The position numbers were made by a program, and so were the translations under genes. Positions 23,639 to 31,042 of a stretch of 34,314 bases of DNA are shown in pieces. Numbering within the stretch: position 1 is the first letter of the stretch; each line of letters starts with the position of its first letter. The DNA is taken from NCBI GenBank assembly GCA_964485585.1, contig CAZAJT010000007.1, positions 1 to 34,314 of the forward strand. The letters are read 5' to 3'. The notes under the pieces are model-generated. The model saw only the letters and a list, made by a program, of their open reading frames with translations, did no database searches and was not told where the DNA came from. Origin of the DNA: CAZAJT01 sp964485585 (GTDB lineage: Bacteria > Patescibacteriota > Microgenomatia > UBA1406 > GWC2-37-13).

Positions 23639-24708
23639 GCCTGTTTCTTAACTTGTATTTCACGGTCTGTTTGATTCATGTACGAAATGGCGATGTACAC
23701 AACCTGCGTTTTTTCCTGTAAAAGAGGAAGAAGTAAACCAATTTTCTCACCCCATTCAATAACATTAATGCTCTTTTTTCCTATCATCTGTGCAACTCCT
23801 AAATGTTTGAATTCCTCTTCGTCTTCAATACTGTAAAGATCGAGGTGATACAAATATTCGTATGGTTGCTTTTTTAATACATACTCATTACAGATAACAT
23901 ACGTCGGAGAAACTATCTCCTCAACATCATAATAGCTGCCAATTCCTTTTGCAAAAACAGTTTTACCAACGCCCAGTTCACCCATTAAAATAAGTGAAAT
24001 TGATTTACCGAGATAACGGCTCTCTATATTCCTCATGATGTGTGCTGCGATCTTTTTTGTCTGGCCTGGTGATTCTGATAAGAATCTTTGAACATCTGAA
24101 AATACTATATCTCCCTTCCGGATAATCTGAACATTACCGGTGGTAAGATCAACGACAGTAGACGGCTTGTTTCTTGACAACTGCCCCGTATTGACAATAA
24201 GATCAATGAGCTGTTTCTTAGATGCAGGAAGAACGTTTAGTAACGACTCTGGAGAATAGTGGGGAGATTCTCCTGAAAGATTCGCAGAAGTAGCAGTGAC
24301 TGGTTTACTAAATACTTTCATTAATTGATTAATTAAAGTATAAGCAGGGATTCGTACTCCAAGTGATCCTCTTTCCGACTCCAGCAGATGTGATACTTCG
24401 TGTTTTGATGGGAGCACAATGGTAAAAGGACCGGGCAGCAACTCATGAATCAATCGTTCTTGCTGTTCTGAAAGCGAAACGTATTCTTGCATCATCTCAA
24501 AATCTGATACAAAAATCGACACTGCTTTTCCAACAGGTCGCTCCTTAAACGCAATCAACTTCTGTACTGCTTTCTCATTGGTTGCGTCAACCAACAACCC
24601 ATACACGGTATCGGAGGGAAAAACAACAAGTCCACCCGTCTCTAAGACTCGTTTCGTTGCTGTTATTATCCGGTCGCCACTGGTATTTTCTGTTGAGATT
24701 ATACGCAT
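23635..24708 (-). CDS. TsaC-TsaE fusion (threonylcarbamoyl-AMP synthase plus ATPase)
   Basis: A 357-residue two-domain protein. Residues 1-205 are a Sua5/YrdC-type TsaC: VVFPSDTVYGLLVDA, FKERPVGKAVSIFV (K55, R57), LPGPFTIVLP, LGVRIPA and TATSANLSG. Residues about 215-357 are TsaE: Walker A MGELGVGKT (242-250), SPTYVICNEY, HLDLYSIEDEEEF and INVIEWGEKIG. It joins the first step of t6A synthesis to the ATPase of the TsaBDE complex, directly upstream of tsaD. Start set at MRIISTENTS; the ten preceding codons come from a word repeat. No frameshift is seen, so this is a true fusion. Confidence 0.93.
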   Translation of the reverse strand: MRIISTENTSGDRIITATKRVLETGGLVVFPSDTVYGLLVDATNEKAVQKLIAFKERPVGKAVSIFVSDFEMMQEYVSLSEQQERLIHELLPGPFTIVLPSKHEVSHLLESERGSLGVRIPAYTLINQLMKVFSKPVTATSANLSGESPHYSPESLLNVLPASKKQLIDLIVNTGQLSRNKPSTVVDLTTGNVQIIRKGDIVFSDVQRFLSESPGQTKKIAAHIMRNIESRYLGKSISLILMGELGVGKTVFAKGIGSYYDVEEIVSPTYVICNEYVLKKQPYEYLYHLDLYSIEDEEEFKHLGVAQMIGKKSINVIEWGEKIGLLLPLLQEKTQVVYIAISYMNQTDREIQVKKQA

Positions 24709-24710
24709 AA

Positions 24711-24742
24711 ATGCCAAATTACAAATTCCAAGCTCCAAACAA
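24711..24742. repeat. Word-like repeat, left arm (CAAATTCC vocabulary)
   Basis: Tract of GCCAAATTA, CAAATTCC, AAGCTCC and AAACAA words between tsaC-tsaE and repeat C. Read on the minus strand it uses the same words (GGAATTTG, AATTTGG) as the tract at 24910-24987, so the two flank repeat C in opposite orientation. Confidence 0.55.
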
Positions 24743-24875
24743 TCACGAGTTTCGCAATTCCTGTCATCCTGAGGAGTGAAGCGACGAAGGATCTCTGAAC
24801 TTGTTTCAGCCTCGCATTCGCGAGAGATTCTTCTCCCGCTTCGCGGGATCAGAATGACAACTGCGAAACTCGTGA
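24743..24875. repeat. Palindromic intergenic repeat C with outer inverted arms
   Basis: Inner MITE-like element 24762-24859 bounded by TGTCATCCTGA and TCAGAATGACA, with a long imperfect stem (CGCATTCGCG, CCCGCTTCGCGGG). It is enclosed by a perfect 14-bp inverted repeat TCACGAGTTTCGCA (24743-24756) and its complement (24862-24875). The intergenic stretch 24709-25063 contains only this element, the flanking word tracts and the ftsH promoter. Confidence 0.75.
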
Positions 24876-24909
24876 CAATATCTAAATTTCAATGCTCATA
24901 TTCTAAACA

Positions 24910-24987
24910 GTTTTGAATTTTGAACATTGGAATTTGGTAATTGGAATTTGTTTCGAATTTCGTGCTTTGGATTTCGAATTTCGCGTT
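24910..24987. repeat. Word-like repeat, right arm (GGAATTTG vocabulary)
   Basis: Tract of TTTTGAATTTTGAA, CATTGGAATTTGG, TAATTGGAATTTG, TTTCGAATTTCG, GGATTTCGAATTTCG words upstream of ftsH. No gene and no strong hairpin seen. Confidence 0.6.
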
Positions 24988-25042
24988 ACGTGATAGGAGT
25001 TGTAAACTAACCCCTCCGGCTCTATCAATTTTACCAAACATC

Positions 25043-25051
25043 TGCTAAAAT
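25043..25051 (+). promoter_or_regulatory. Extended -10 promoter of ftsH
   Basis: TGC-TAAAAT, with no good -35. The ATG at 25064 is 12 bases downstream of the -10 box, leaving a leader of about 6 bases. Confidence 0.5.
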
Positions 25052-25063
25052 GAATGGATCACT

Positions 25064-26941
25064 ATGAAAAAAGGTGGTAAACTACCAGCTACAGATCGAA
25101 ACGGTAACGGTAAGAAAATATCGGAATTTCGGATAAATTTTGACATAAAAGCGTTGTTCATTGTGATCTTTCTTGGATTCTTCTTTTTCTATGCTCTCTC
25201 TACCATTACCCGTGAGGTAAATAAAACAGTTCCCGAAAAACCAATCACCACCATAGTGAACGATATTAGGGATAAAAAAGTTGAAAAGGTGGAGATTATT
25301 GACAATAAAATCCTCGTCTACTACAAAAATCAGAAAGTCGCCATCAGCCACAAGGAATCAAGCGATAGTTTTTTGCGGACATTGAAAGATAGTGGAATCG
25401 ATCCTAACACGGTCAATATTACCATTAAAGATACACAGGCTGCTACCGGTTTATGGAATTTCCTTGGTAACATTATTCCTACAATACTCCTTATTGCATT
25501 TATCGTATTCTTGTTTCGTCAGGCAAAAGGGGCACAGGAATCAGTATTTTCCTTTGGTCAGGCACGAGTGAAGCGATTCTCAAAAGATATGCCGAAGGTG
25601 ACATTTGAAGATGTTGCCGGTGTTGATGAGGCGAAAAAGGAACTCGAGGAAGTTGTTGACTTTTTGAAACATCCTGAGAAATACAAAAAATTGGGAGCTC
25701 GTACTCCAAAAGGGGTCATACTCGTTGGGCCAGCGGGTTGCGGAAAAACATTACTTGCAAAAGCAGTAGCAGGTGAAGCCGCTGTTCCATTTTTCTCGAT
25801 TGCCGGCTCGGAATTTATGGAAATGCTCGTTGGAATCGGCGCAGCCAGAGTACGAGATCTTTTTGCAACCGCAAAAAAAAGCGCGCCTTCGATCATTTTT
25901 ATCGACGAAATTGATGCAATAGGAAGAGCTCGATCAGTTGGGATGATGCCGTCGCACGATGAGCGTGAACAAACATTGAATCAAATTCTGGTAGAAATGG
26001 ATGGATTTACGCCAAATGAACAAGTGGTTGTTGTCGCCGCAACCAACAGAGGAGATCTCCTAGATTCTGCACTTCTTCGCCCCGGAAGGTTTGATCGGCG
26101 CACTATTGTAGATTTTCCGGATCTTGAAGGAAGAAAAGCAATCATTACGATCCATGCGAAGGGAAAGCCATTTGACACCGATGTGAACTGGGAAAAGGTA
26201 GCCAGGCGCACCGTTGGTTATTCTGGCGCGGATCTTGAAAATATGTTGAATGAATCGGCCATTCTCGCCGCGAGAAATGGCCGCGATAAAATTAATGCGA
26301 ATGATATTGAAGAAGCTGCTACAAAAGTGAAGCTTGGTCCGGAAAAAAAGCGACTGCAATCAGATTTAGACAAAAAAATAACCGCATACCATGAGGCCGG
26401 ACATGCAATAGTCAGTCACTTTATGCCCCATACTGATCCGGTGCATCGTATCTCAATTGTATCCCGAGGTCAATCGCTGGGACATACGCAGATTCTTCCC
26501 GACGCAGACAAGCTTCATTATACGCAAACCTATCTTGTTTCGAAAATCATCTCAATGTTGGGGGGGCGAGCAGCAGAAGAAACGATATTTAATGAGATTA
26601 CCACCGGTGCTGCGAATGATTTTGATCAAGCAACCCAGATCGCAAAAGCTATGGTGGTAGATTACGGCATGAGTAAGCTTGGACCCATGAATTTTGGGCC
26701 AACAATGGATTTAGCTGAGTGGGGCAAATCCTATTGGGAGCAAAATTCGGTGTCTCAAGAAATGATGGCCAAGATTGATAATGAAATACAATTTATAATT
26801 AACGAAGCTTATAAAAAAGCTGTCGAAGTCGTCAAAGGACAACGAAAATATCTCGATCTCATAGCAGAGGAGCTTATTAAAAAGGAAAGTCTCGATCAAG
26901 ACGAGTTTGAAAAAATAGTTGGTGAAAAACCAAAACAATGA
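25064..26941 (+). CDS. ftsH: ATP-dependent zinc metalloprotease FtsH
   Basis: A 625-residue membrane-anchored AAA+ protease. Membrane segments about residues 29-47 and 136-152 enclose a periplasmic-side domain. ATPase: Walker A GPAGCGKT (222-229, instead of the usual GPPGTGKT), Walker B IIFIDEID (277-284), second region of homology AATNRGDLLDSALLRPGRFDR. Zinc site HEAGH (443-447) with the later Asp in TTGAANDFDQAT. The substrate-threading pore loop reads EMLVGIG, with Leu255 where the family almost always has Phe. Its stop overlaps the exonuclease start by 4 bases. Confidence 0.97.
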   Translation: MKKGGKLPATDRNGNGKKISEFRINFDIKALFIVIFLGFFFFYALSTITREVNKTVPEKPITTIVNDIRDKKVEKVEIIDNKILVYYKNQKVAISHKESSDSFLRTLKDSGIDPNTVNITIKDTQAATGLWNFLGNIIPTILLIAFIVFLFRQAKGAQESVFSFGQARVKRFSKDMPKVTFEDVAGVDEAKKELEEVVDFLKHPEKYKKLGARTPKGVILVGPAGCGKTLLAKAVAGEAAVPFFSIAGSEFMEMLVGIGAARVRDLFATAKKSAPSIIFIDEIDAIGRARSVGMMPSHDEREQTLNQILVEMDGFTPNEQVVVVAATNRGDLLDSALLRPGRFDRRTIVDFPDLEGRKAIITIHAKGKPFDTDVNWEKVARRTVGYSGADLENMLNESAILAARNGRDKINANDIEEAATKVKLGPEKKRLQSDLDKKITAYHEAGHAIVSHFMPHTDPVHRISIVSRGQSLGHTQILPDADKLHYTQTYLVSKIISMLGGRAAEETIFNEITTGAANDFDQATQIAKAMVVDYGMSKLGPMNFGPTMDLAEWGKSYWEQNSVSQEMMAKIDNEIQFIINEAYKKAVEVVKGQRKYLDLIAEELIKKESLDQDEFEKIVGEKPKQ

Positions 26942-27873
26942 CATTACTTCTGATTGATGGCAACGCTATTATTCATCGAGCCTTTTATGCCATTCCTCAA
27001 ACCTTTAGAACCAGTTCGGGAACACCAACAAATGCAGTGTATGGATTTCTTACGATGCTTAATAAGGCAATGGTCGATTTTCATCCCGACAATGTTATCA
27101 TCTGCTATGACACCCCTAAGCCGACCTTCAGAAAGAAATTATTCAAAAAGTATCAAGCGCATCGACCGAAGCTTTCTGATGAACTCGTCGTACAGATTCC
27201 CTATATTAAGGAAATGGTGGACAAGGCTGGCATTATTCAGATTGAGAAAGAAGGATATGAGGCTGACGATCTCATAGGAACCCTTGTTAAGAAGTACAAG
27301 CATGATTACAAAATCCTCATACTCACTGGGGATAAAGACATTATGCAGCTCATTGATGAGAATGTTTTTGTTATCTCTCCTCAAACCGGGTTGAGTACCA
27401 TAAAGTTATATGATCGAGAAGAAGTGAAGAATAAACTGGGGGTGACCCCAGAAGAAATACCCGATCTGAAAGGTCTCATGGGCGATCCTTCAGATAACTA
27501 CACCGGCGCAAAAGGCATTGGACCGAAAACCGCACTTTCGCTCTTGTCACAGTTTAAATCAGTTGAAACCATCATAAAAAACATTGGTTCTATTGAGAGT
27601 GAACGGGTGAGGAACGTTGTCGAGGAATACCGGGAAGATATCCTGCTTGCAAAACAACTGGCAACTATACACTGCGATGTCCCCATCAACTTTACGATCG
27701 AGTCGTCAGTATTTACCGGTTTTAAAGAAGACCTGAAGGAATTTCTTACGTCGCTCCAAATGAGCTCATTGGTAGAACGGATCTTCTCCCCGAAGAATAA
27801 AGAAGCGAAGAAAACAAAACCGGCAAAGGAAAAACAATCTACCAACACTGGCCAAGCAGATTTATTTACCTAA
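26938..27873 (+). CDS. Stand-alone 5'-3' exonuclease (Pol I N-terminal domain type)
   Basis: A 311-residue FEN-family nuclease equal to the first domain of DNA polymerase I, with no polymerase domain. Seen: LLLIDGNAIIHRAFYA (metal Asp), TPTNAVYGFLTML, GYEADDLIGTL, LTGDKDIMQLI, and MGDPSDNYTGAKGIGPKTALSLL (helix-hairpin-helix). A lysine-rich tail ends in QADLF (residues 306-310), which fits the beta-sliding-clamp binding pentapeptide. The family removes RNA primers and flaps. Coupled to ftsH by a 4-base overlap. Confidence 0.92.
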   Translation: MTLLLIDGNAIIHRAFYAIPQTFRTSSGTPTNAVYGFLTMLNKAMVDFHPDNVIICYDTPKPTFRKKLFKKYQAHRPKLSDELVVQIPYIKEMVDKAGIIQIEKEGYEADDLIGTLVKKYKHDYKILILTGDKDIMQLIDENVFVISPQTGLSTIKLYDREEVKNKLGVTPEEIPDLKGLMGDPSDNYTGAKGIGPKTALSLLSQFKSVETIIKNIGSIESERVRNVVEEYREDILLAKQLATIHCDVPINFTIESSVFTGFKEDLKEFLTSLQMSSLVERIFSPKNKEAKKTKPAKEKQSTNTGQADLFT

Positions 27874-27884
27874 TGTGGCCAACG

Positions 27885-28889
27885 TTAGTCCTTAAAGATT
27901 TGCACAAACATTTTTCCGTAGATTCCTCCATCGACAACCCCCACTCCTATTTCCCCATATTCTTCAGAAAGAATATTTTTCCGATGTCCCGGCGAATTCA
28001 TCAAACCCTGATGGGCTAGATAGACGTCAGGAGCATAGGCAAGATTTTCACCGGTAACTAGATAAGTAATGCCATTGCGCTCAACTCGTTGCGCAGGACT
28101 CGATCCGTCAACTTGAGATTCGTGAGAAAAAAAACCGCGACTCATCATTTCTTTCCCATAGAGACGGGCAACATCACGAAGTACGATATTTTCTGTAAGC
28201 GTTGATATTCCTTCACCATTGCGTTCTCGATTGACAAGCGCAATCATGATGTCCTCTGATTGCGAGTCGACCGATAACAGTTCTGCAGCAGCGGTAAAAC
28301 CGAGATCGATACTTCCCGCGCCTCCCTCCCGGATGGTCAAAAAGTTAAGCGTTTCATTCACCGCTTCACCAAAAACATTTTTAATCCTGCTTTCCAGAAT
28401 ATGTGAAAACGATATAAGATACGGTCCGGTTTTCGAACGAAGAATCTCCTCTTTTATACTCGCCTTGACTGGTAGAGAAAAAATAGTAATGGTGATAAGA
28501 AAAAAGAATATGCATGCCTGGATAAACGCAGGTACAAACGCAAGATATCTATTCAATCTATGATTTTGAATGTGAAGCGGAACTTGGTTTAAAGCGATTC
28601 TACTCACAATAAAAAGCACTGACTCAATAATAAACCACACAAGAAAAAATGATACTGCTTGACTTATTCCACGGGGAAAAGATAAATACGCCACGAAGAA
28701 CTTTGCCACCGGCAGATACAGCCGATATGATAACAAAAGTGTTACCATAAATCCAAGAAGATCGGCGAACGAAGAAATAAAATCATTGCTGTTATACAAA
28801 AAATACCCAATAAAAAAGACCAATAATATATCAAACCAACTTATATTTTCAGCAAGTGTATTAAGGATATTAATAATGCTATCGACCAT
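27885..28889 (-). CDS. CvpA-like membrane protein fused to a CAP (SCP/PR1) domain
   Basis: A 334-residue protein. The N-terminal half (about 1-155) has four to five hydrophobic helices in a CvpA/colicin V production-type pattern (WFDILLVFFIGYFLYNSNDF, then LLGFMVTLLLSYRLYLPVA). The C-terminal part (about 212-334) is a CAP domain: LVNRERNGEGISTL, RGFFSHESQVDG, ITYLVTGENLAYA, LMNSPGHRKNIL, GEIGVGVVDGG, including the His and Glu residues of the CAP cavity. CAP domains in bacteria are extracellular, so this should be an envelope protein with its CAP domain outside. Start set at MVDSIINIL, six bases after a TACAAT box. Convergent with the exonuclease gene, 11 bases apart. Confidence 0.85.
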   Translation of the reverse strand: MVDSIINILNTLAENISWFDILLVFFIGYFLYNSNDFISSFADLLGFMVTLLLSYRLYLPVAKFFVAYLSFPRGISQAVSFFLVWFIIESVLFIVSRIALNQVPLHIQNHRLNRYLAFVPAFIQACIFFFLITITIFSLPVKASIKEEILRSKTGPYLISFSHILESRIKNVFGEAVNETLNFLTIREGGAGSIDLGFTAAAELLSVDSQSEDIMIALVNRERNGEGISTLTENIVLRDVARLYGKEMMSRGFFSHESQVDGSSPAQRVERNGITYLVTGENLAYAPDVYLAHQGLMNSPGHRKNILSEEYGEIGVGVVDGGIYGKMFVQIFKD

Positions 28890-28895
28890 GTCTAT

Positions 28896-28901
28896 ATTGT
28901 A
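28896..28901 (-). promoter_or_regulatory. -10 box of the CvpA-CAP gene
   Basis: Minus strand TACAAT, six bases before the ATG at 28889, which places the transcript start on the A of the start codon. No convincing -35. Confidence 0.4.
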
Positions 28902-28924
28902 GCCTACTATACATCTTCTACGCA

Positions 28925-28953
28925 TTGACAATTGTTTGCGATTACAGTACTAT
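28925..28953 (+). promoter_or_regulatory. Near-consensus sigma-70 promoter of the glmS leader RNA
   Basis: TTGACA (28925-28930, perfect), 17-base spacer, TACTAT (28948-28953, five of six). The predicted start is about 28960, 318 bases before the glmS ATG. Confidence 0.75.
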
Positions 28954-28959
28954 GCTAGT

Positions 28960-29277
28960 AGCTCTTTTTTCGAAAGGGATGCATTATAAAATCGAGCGTG
29001 TGGTCCCGTTCGGCCATTGGCTGATCGTGGAAGACGAGGAGAGGGGTCCGTCTCGCCCTTGCGAAGCAAGAGGTGGACGAGACAATCGAACCTCCCCGAC
29101 TTTCAGTCGGGAGAGAGCATCTACGGAAACCCTCAGGTTGTAGTTGACGACCTGAATGTTTTACATGAAACCTTGAAGTAATTCAAGTCCAAAGGTAAAA
29201 CAACTCAATTTCTTCCCTTTTATTGCATAGAGCTCCCTAACAGAGTCAGGGATTATTAGTGCTCTTCTATTAGAAGT
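28960..29277 (+). ncRNA. Structured untranslated RNA: glmS leader or independent small RNA
   Basis: Behind the promoter lies a region with stacked helices and no credible gene. Helices by position: TCGT/ACGA (29025-29037); GTCTCG/CGAGAC (29050-29055/29078-29083) with inner CTTGC/GCAAG; CCCGACT/AGTCGGG (29095-29101/29105-29111); CAGGTTG/CGACCTG (29134-29140/29148-29154). GAGGG (29041-29045) can pair with CCCTC (29130-29134) to close a junction. A further hairpin has outer GTTTTAC/GTAAAAC (29158-29164/29195-29201) and inner CTTGAA/TTCAAG capped by GTAA, a GNRA tetraloop. A last two-tier hairpin (29230-29264) sits 13 bases before glmS. I do not recognise it as tmRNA, RNase P, SRP, 6S RNA, or the known glmS ribozyme. 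Nothing else fills 28890-29277. Confidence 0.45.
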
Positions 29278-31035
29278 ATGTGTGGTATTTTCGGGTATGT
29301 TGGCCATAAGAATGCTTCTGAAGTAATTTTGGAGGGATTAAAAAGATTAGAATACAGGGGTTATGATTCCTGGGGAATTGCAATTTTGGCAGATGCAATA
29401 AAGATCAATAAAAAAGTAGGCGCCATAGGAGACTTTCATAAACTAGCTGGTTTACCCAAATCTTTATTAGGTATTGGGCATACTCGATGGGCTACCCATG
29501 GGGGTATTTCTGAGATTAATGCTCATCCTCATTTTTCAACCGATAAGAGTTTTTGTTTGGCTCAAAATGGAATTGTAGAAAATTATTCTACTTTAAAACT
29601 CAAACTGCAAAACAGTGGTTATAAATTTGAGACTGAAACAGATACCGAGGTGATAGTTAGATTAGTCGAGGAAAAATTGAAGGGAAAGGACAACTTAAAA
29701 GAAGCTGTCAGAGAAGCTTTTTTGGATCTAAAGGGCAGGAACACCATTATCCTTTTGACCAAGGATGAACAAATCATTGCTTGTAGGAATGGCTCTCCTT
29801 TGGTTATAGGAGTTAATAATAAAGAGGTCTTTTTTTCGTCAGATACACTATCTTTCGCTCCTTATGTTGATAAGGTTTTAGTGGTGGACAATGGACAGAT
29901 GGTTTTTTACAACGGAAAACTAGAACTCTTTGATATAAAAACTAACCAGTCCGTCCTCTACTCTTTAGAAGAGATAGATTTTAAAAGCAGTAAGGTGGAT
30001 AAAGAAGGTTATGATCACTTCATGCTCAAAGAGATTAATGAAAGTCCTTACGTAATAAACCAGATATTAAATCAGAAATTCCCGGATGAATTTATAAAAA
30101 CTATAAGAAAAGCGAAAAACATCTATACAGTAGGAGTAGGAACAGCAGGAGGCGCAGCTGCTCAAATAGCATTTTATTTAAGAGTTCACTCAGGAATTAA
30201 GGCAGTCGGTTTAACAGCAGCTGATGCCTTAGATTATTTTGACCTTTTTGGTAAAGGTGATTTAATCATTACTCCTTCTCAATCAGGTGAATCAGCTGAT
30301 GTTTTAGAGGTTTTGGAAAAAGCAAAAGAGAAGGGTGTAACAATTGCTACCTATGTTAATATGCCTGGCTCAACAATGACCAGAATCTCTGATTTTAAAT
30401 TTATGAGCAATGCTGGTCCAGAAATATGCGTGATGTCCACCAAAGTTTATACCTCCCAAATCGCCTGGGGTTACTATCTTTCAAAAGCAGTAGAAAGAAA
30501 GATTGAAGAGGGAAGAAAAAATCTTAAAAGAGTAGCCCAAACAATTGAAGAATATCTAAATTCTCAAACAAATCATCAGATGATAAAAAAACTTGCCAAG
30601 GAGTTAGCAAAATCTAAGGACATATTTTTACTTGGAAAATATCAAAACTTAAATATTGTTAAAGAAGGGATGATTAAAATTATTGAAGGAGCATATATCC
30701 ATGCTCATGGCATGCCTGCAGGAGATTTAAAGCATTATGCCATAACTTTAATGGAAAAAGGTGTTCCCGTGATTGTGACCGTTTCAGAGGACTTGGCTAA
30801 ATCCGATACTTTAAATGCTGTTAATGAAGTAAGGGCAAGAGGTGCTTATGTGATTGGAATTTCCTCAAAGAAACATGATGGGTTTGACTTTTATATCCCT
30901 GTTCCAGACACAAGTGAAACTTCGGCCATTATGAATGTCATTCCCCTACAACTTCTGGCCTATTATATGGCGGTAGAACTCGGAAATAACGTTGATAAAC
31001 CCAGAAATATTGCCAAGAGTGTAACCGTTAAATAA
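29278..31035 (+). CDS. glmS: Glutamine-fructose-6-phosphate aminotransferase (isomerizing)
   Basis: A 585-residue enzyme making glucosamine-6-phosphate, entry to UDP-GlcNAc and peptidoglycan. N-terminal glutaminase: MCGIFGYVG with Cys2 nucleophile (Met removed), RLEYRGYDSWGIAIL (Trp where most bacterial GlmS have Ala), GHTRWATHG, NAHPH, QNGIVENY. Two SIS sugar-binding domains: SQSGESADVLEVL, AGPEICVMSTKVYTSQ, then HGMPAGDLKH. The C-terminal motif KPRNIAKSVTVK matches the family. Codon choice looks visibly richer in TTA, TTG and AGA and more AT-rich than neighbouring genes, hinting at a different origin. No well-placed Shine-Dalgarno sequence. A structured leader precedes it and the MFS gene follows by 7 bases. 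Confidence 0.96.
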   Translation: MCGIFGYVGHKNASEVILEGLKRLEYRGYDSWGIAILADAIKINKKVGAIGDFHKLAGLPKSLLGIGHTRWATHGGISEINAHPHFSTDKSFCLAQNGIVENYSTLKLKLQNSGYKFETETDTEVIVRLVEEKLKGKDNLKEAVREAFLDLKGRNTIILLTKDEQIIACRNGSPLVIGVNNKEVFFSSDTLSFAPYVDKVLVVDNGQMVFYNGKLELFDIKTNQSVLYSLEEIDFKSSKVDKEGYDHFMLKEINESPYVINQILNQKFPDEFIKTIRKAKNIYTVGVGTAGGAAAQIAFYLRVHSGIKAVGLTAADALDYFDLFGKGDLIITPSQSGESADVLEVLEKAKEKGVTIATYVNMPGSTMTRISDFKFMSNAGPEICVMSTKVYTSQIAWGYYLSKAVERKIEEGRKNLKRVAQTIEEYLNSQTNHQMIKKLAKELAKSKDIFLLGKYQNLNIVKEGMIKIIEGAYIHAHGMPAGDLKHYAITLMEKGVPVIVTVSEDLAKSDTLNAVNEVRARGAYVIGISSKKHDGFDFYIPVPDTSETSAIMNVIPLQLLAYYMAVELGNNVDKPRNIAKSVTVK

Positions 31036-31042
31036 TCATTGT

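Noticed and set aside
29085..29120. Minus-strand tRNA-like stretch (GGTTCGATT next to a GAA-containing loop)
   Set aside because: The T-stem does not pair, no acceptor stem can be built, and the sequence is better used in plus-strand helices.
28925..29143. Possible 72-residue coding region over the structured region upstream of glmS
   Set aside because: Its start codon overlaps the -35 box, the composition is Arg/Ser-rich and unlike a protein of this genome, and the DNA is explained by overlapping hairpins. A degraded TnpB end was considered, but no zinc-ribbon or RuvC-like residues are seen.
28960..29277. Known glmS ribozyme or a group II intron domain V
   Set aside because: A GTTGACGA string occurs, but the ribozyme's conserved core and cleavage-site context are missing. 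The CCCGACT/AGTCGGG hairpin lacks the AGC triad and bulge of domain V.
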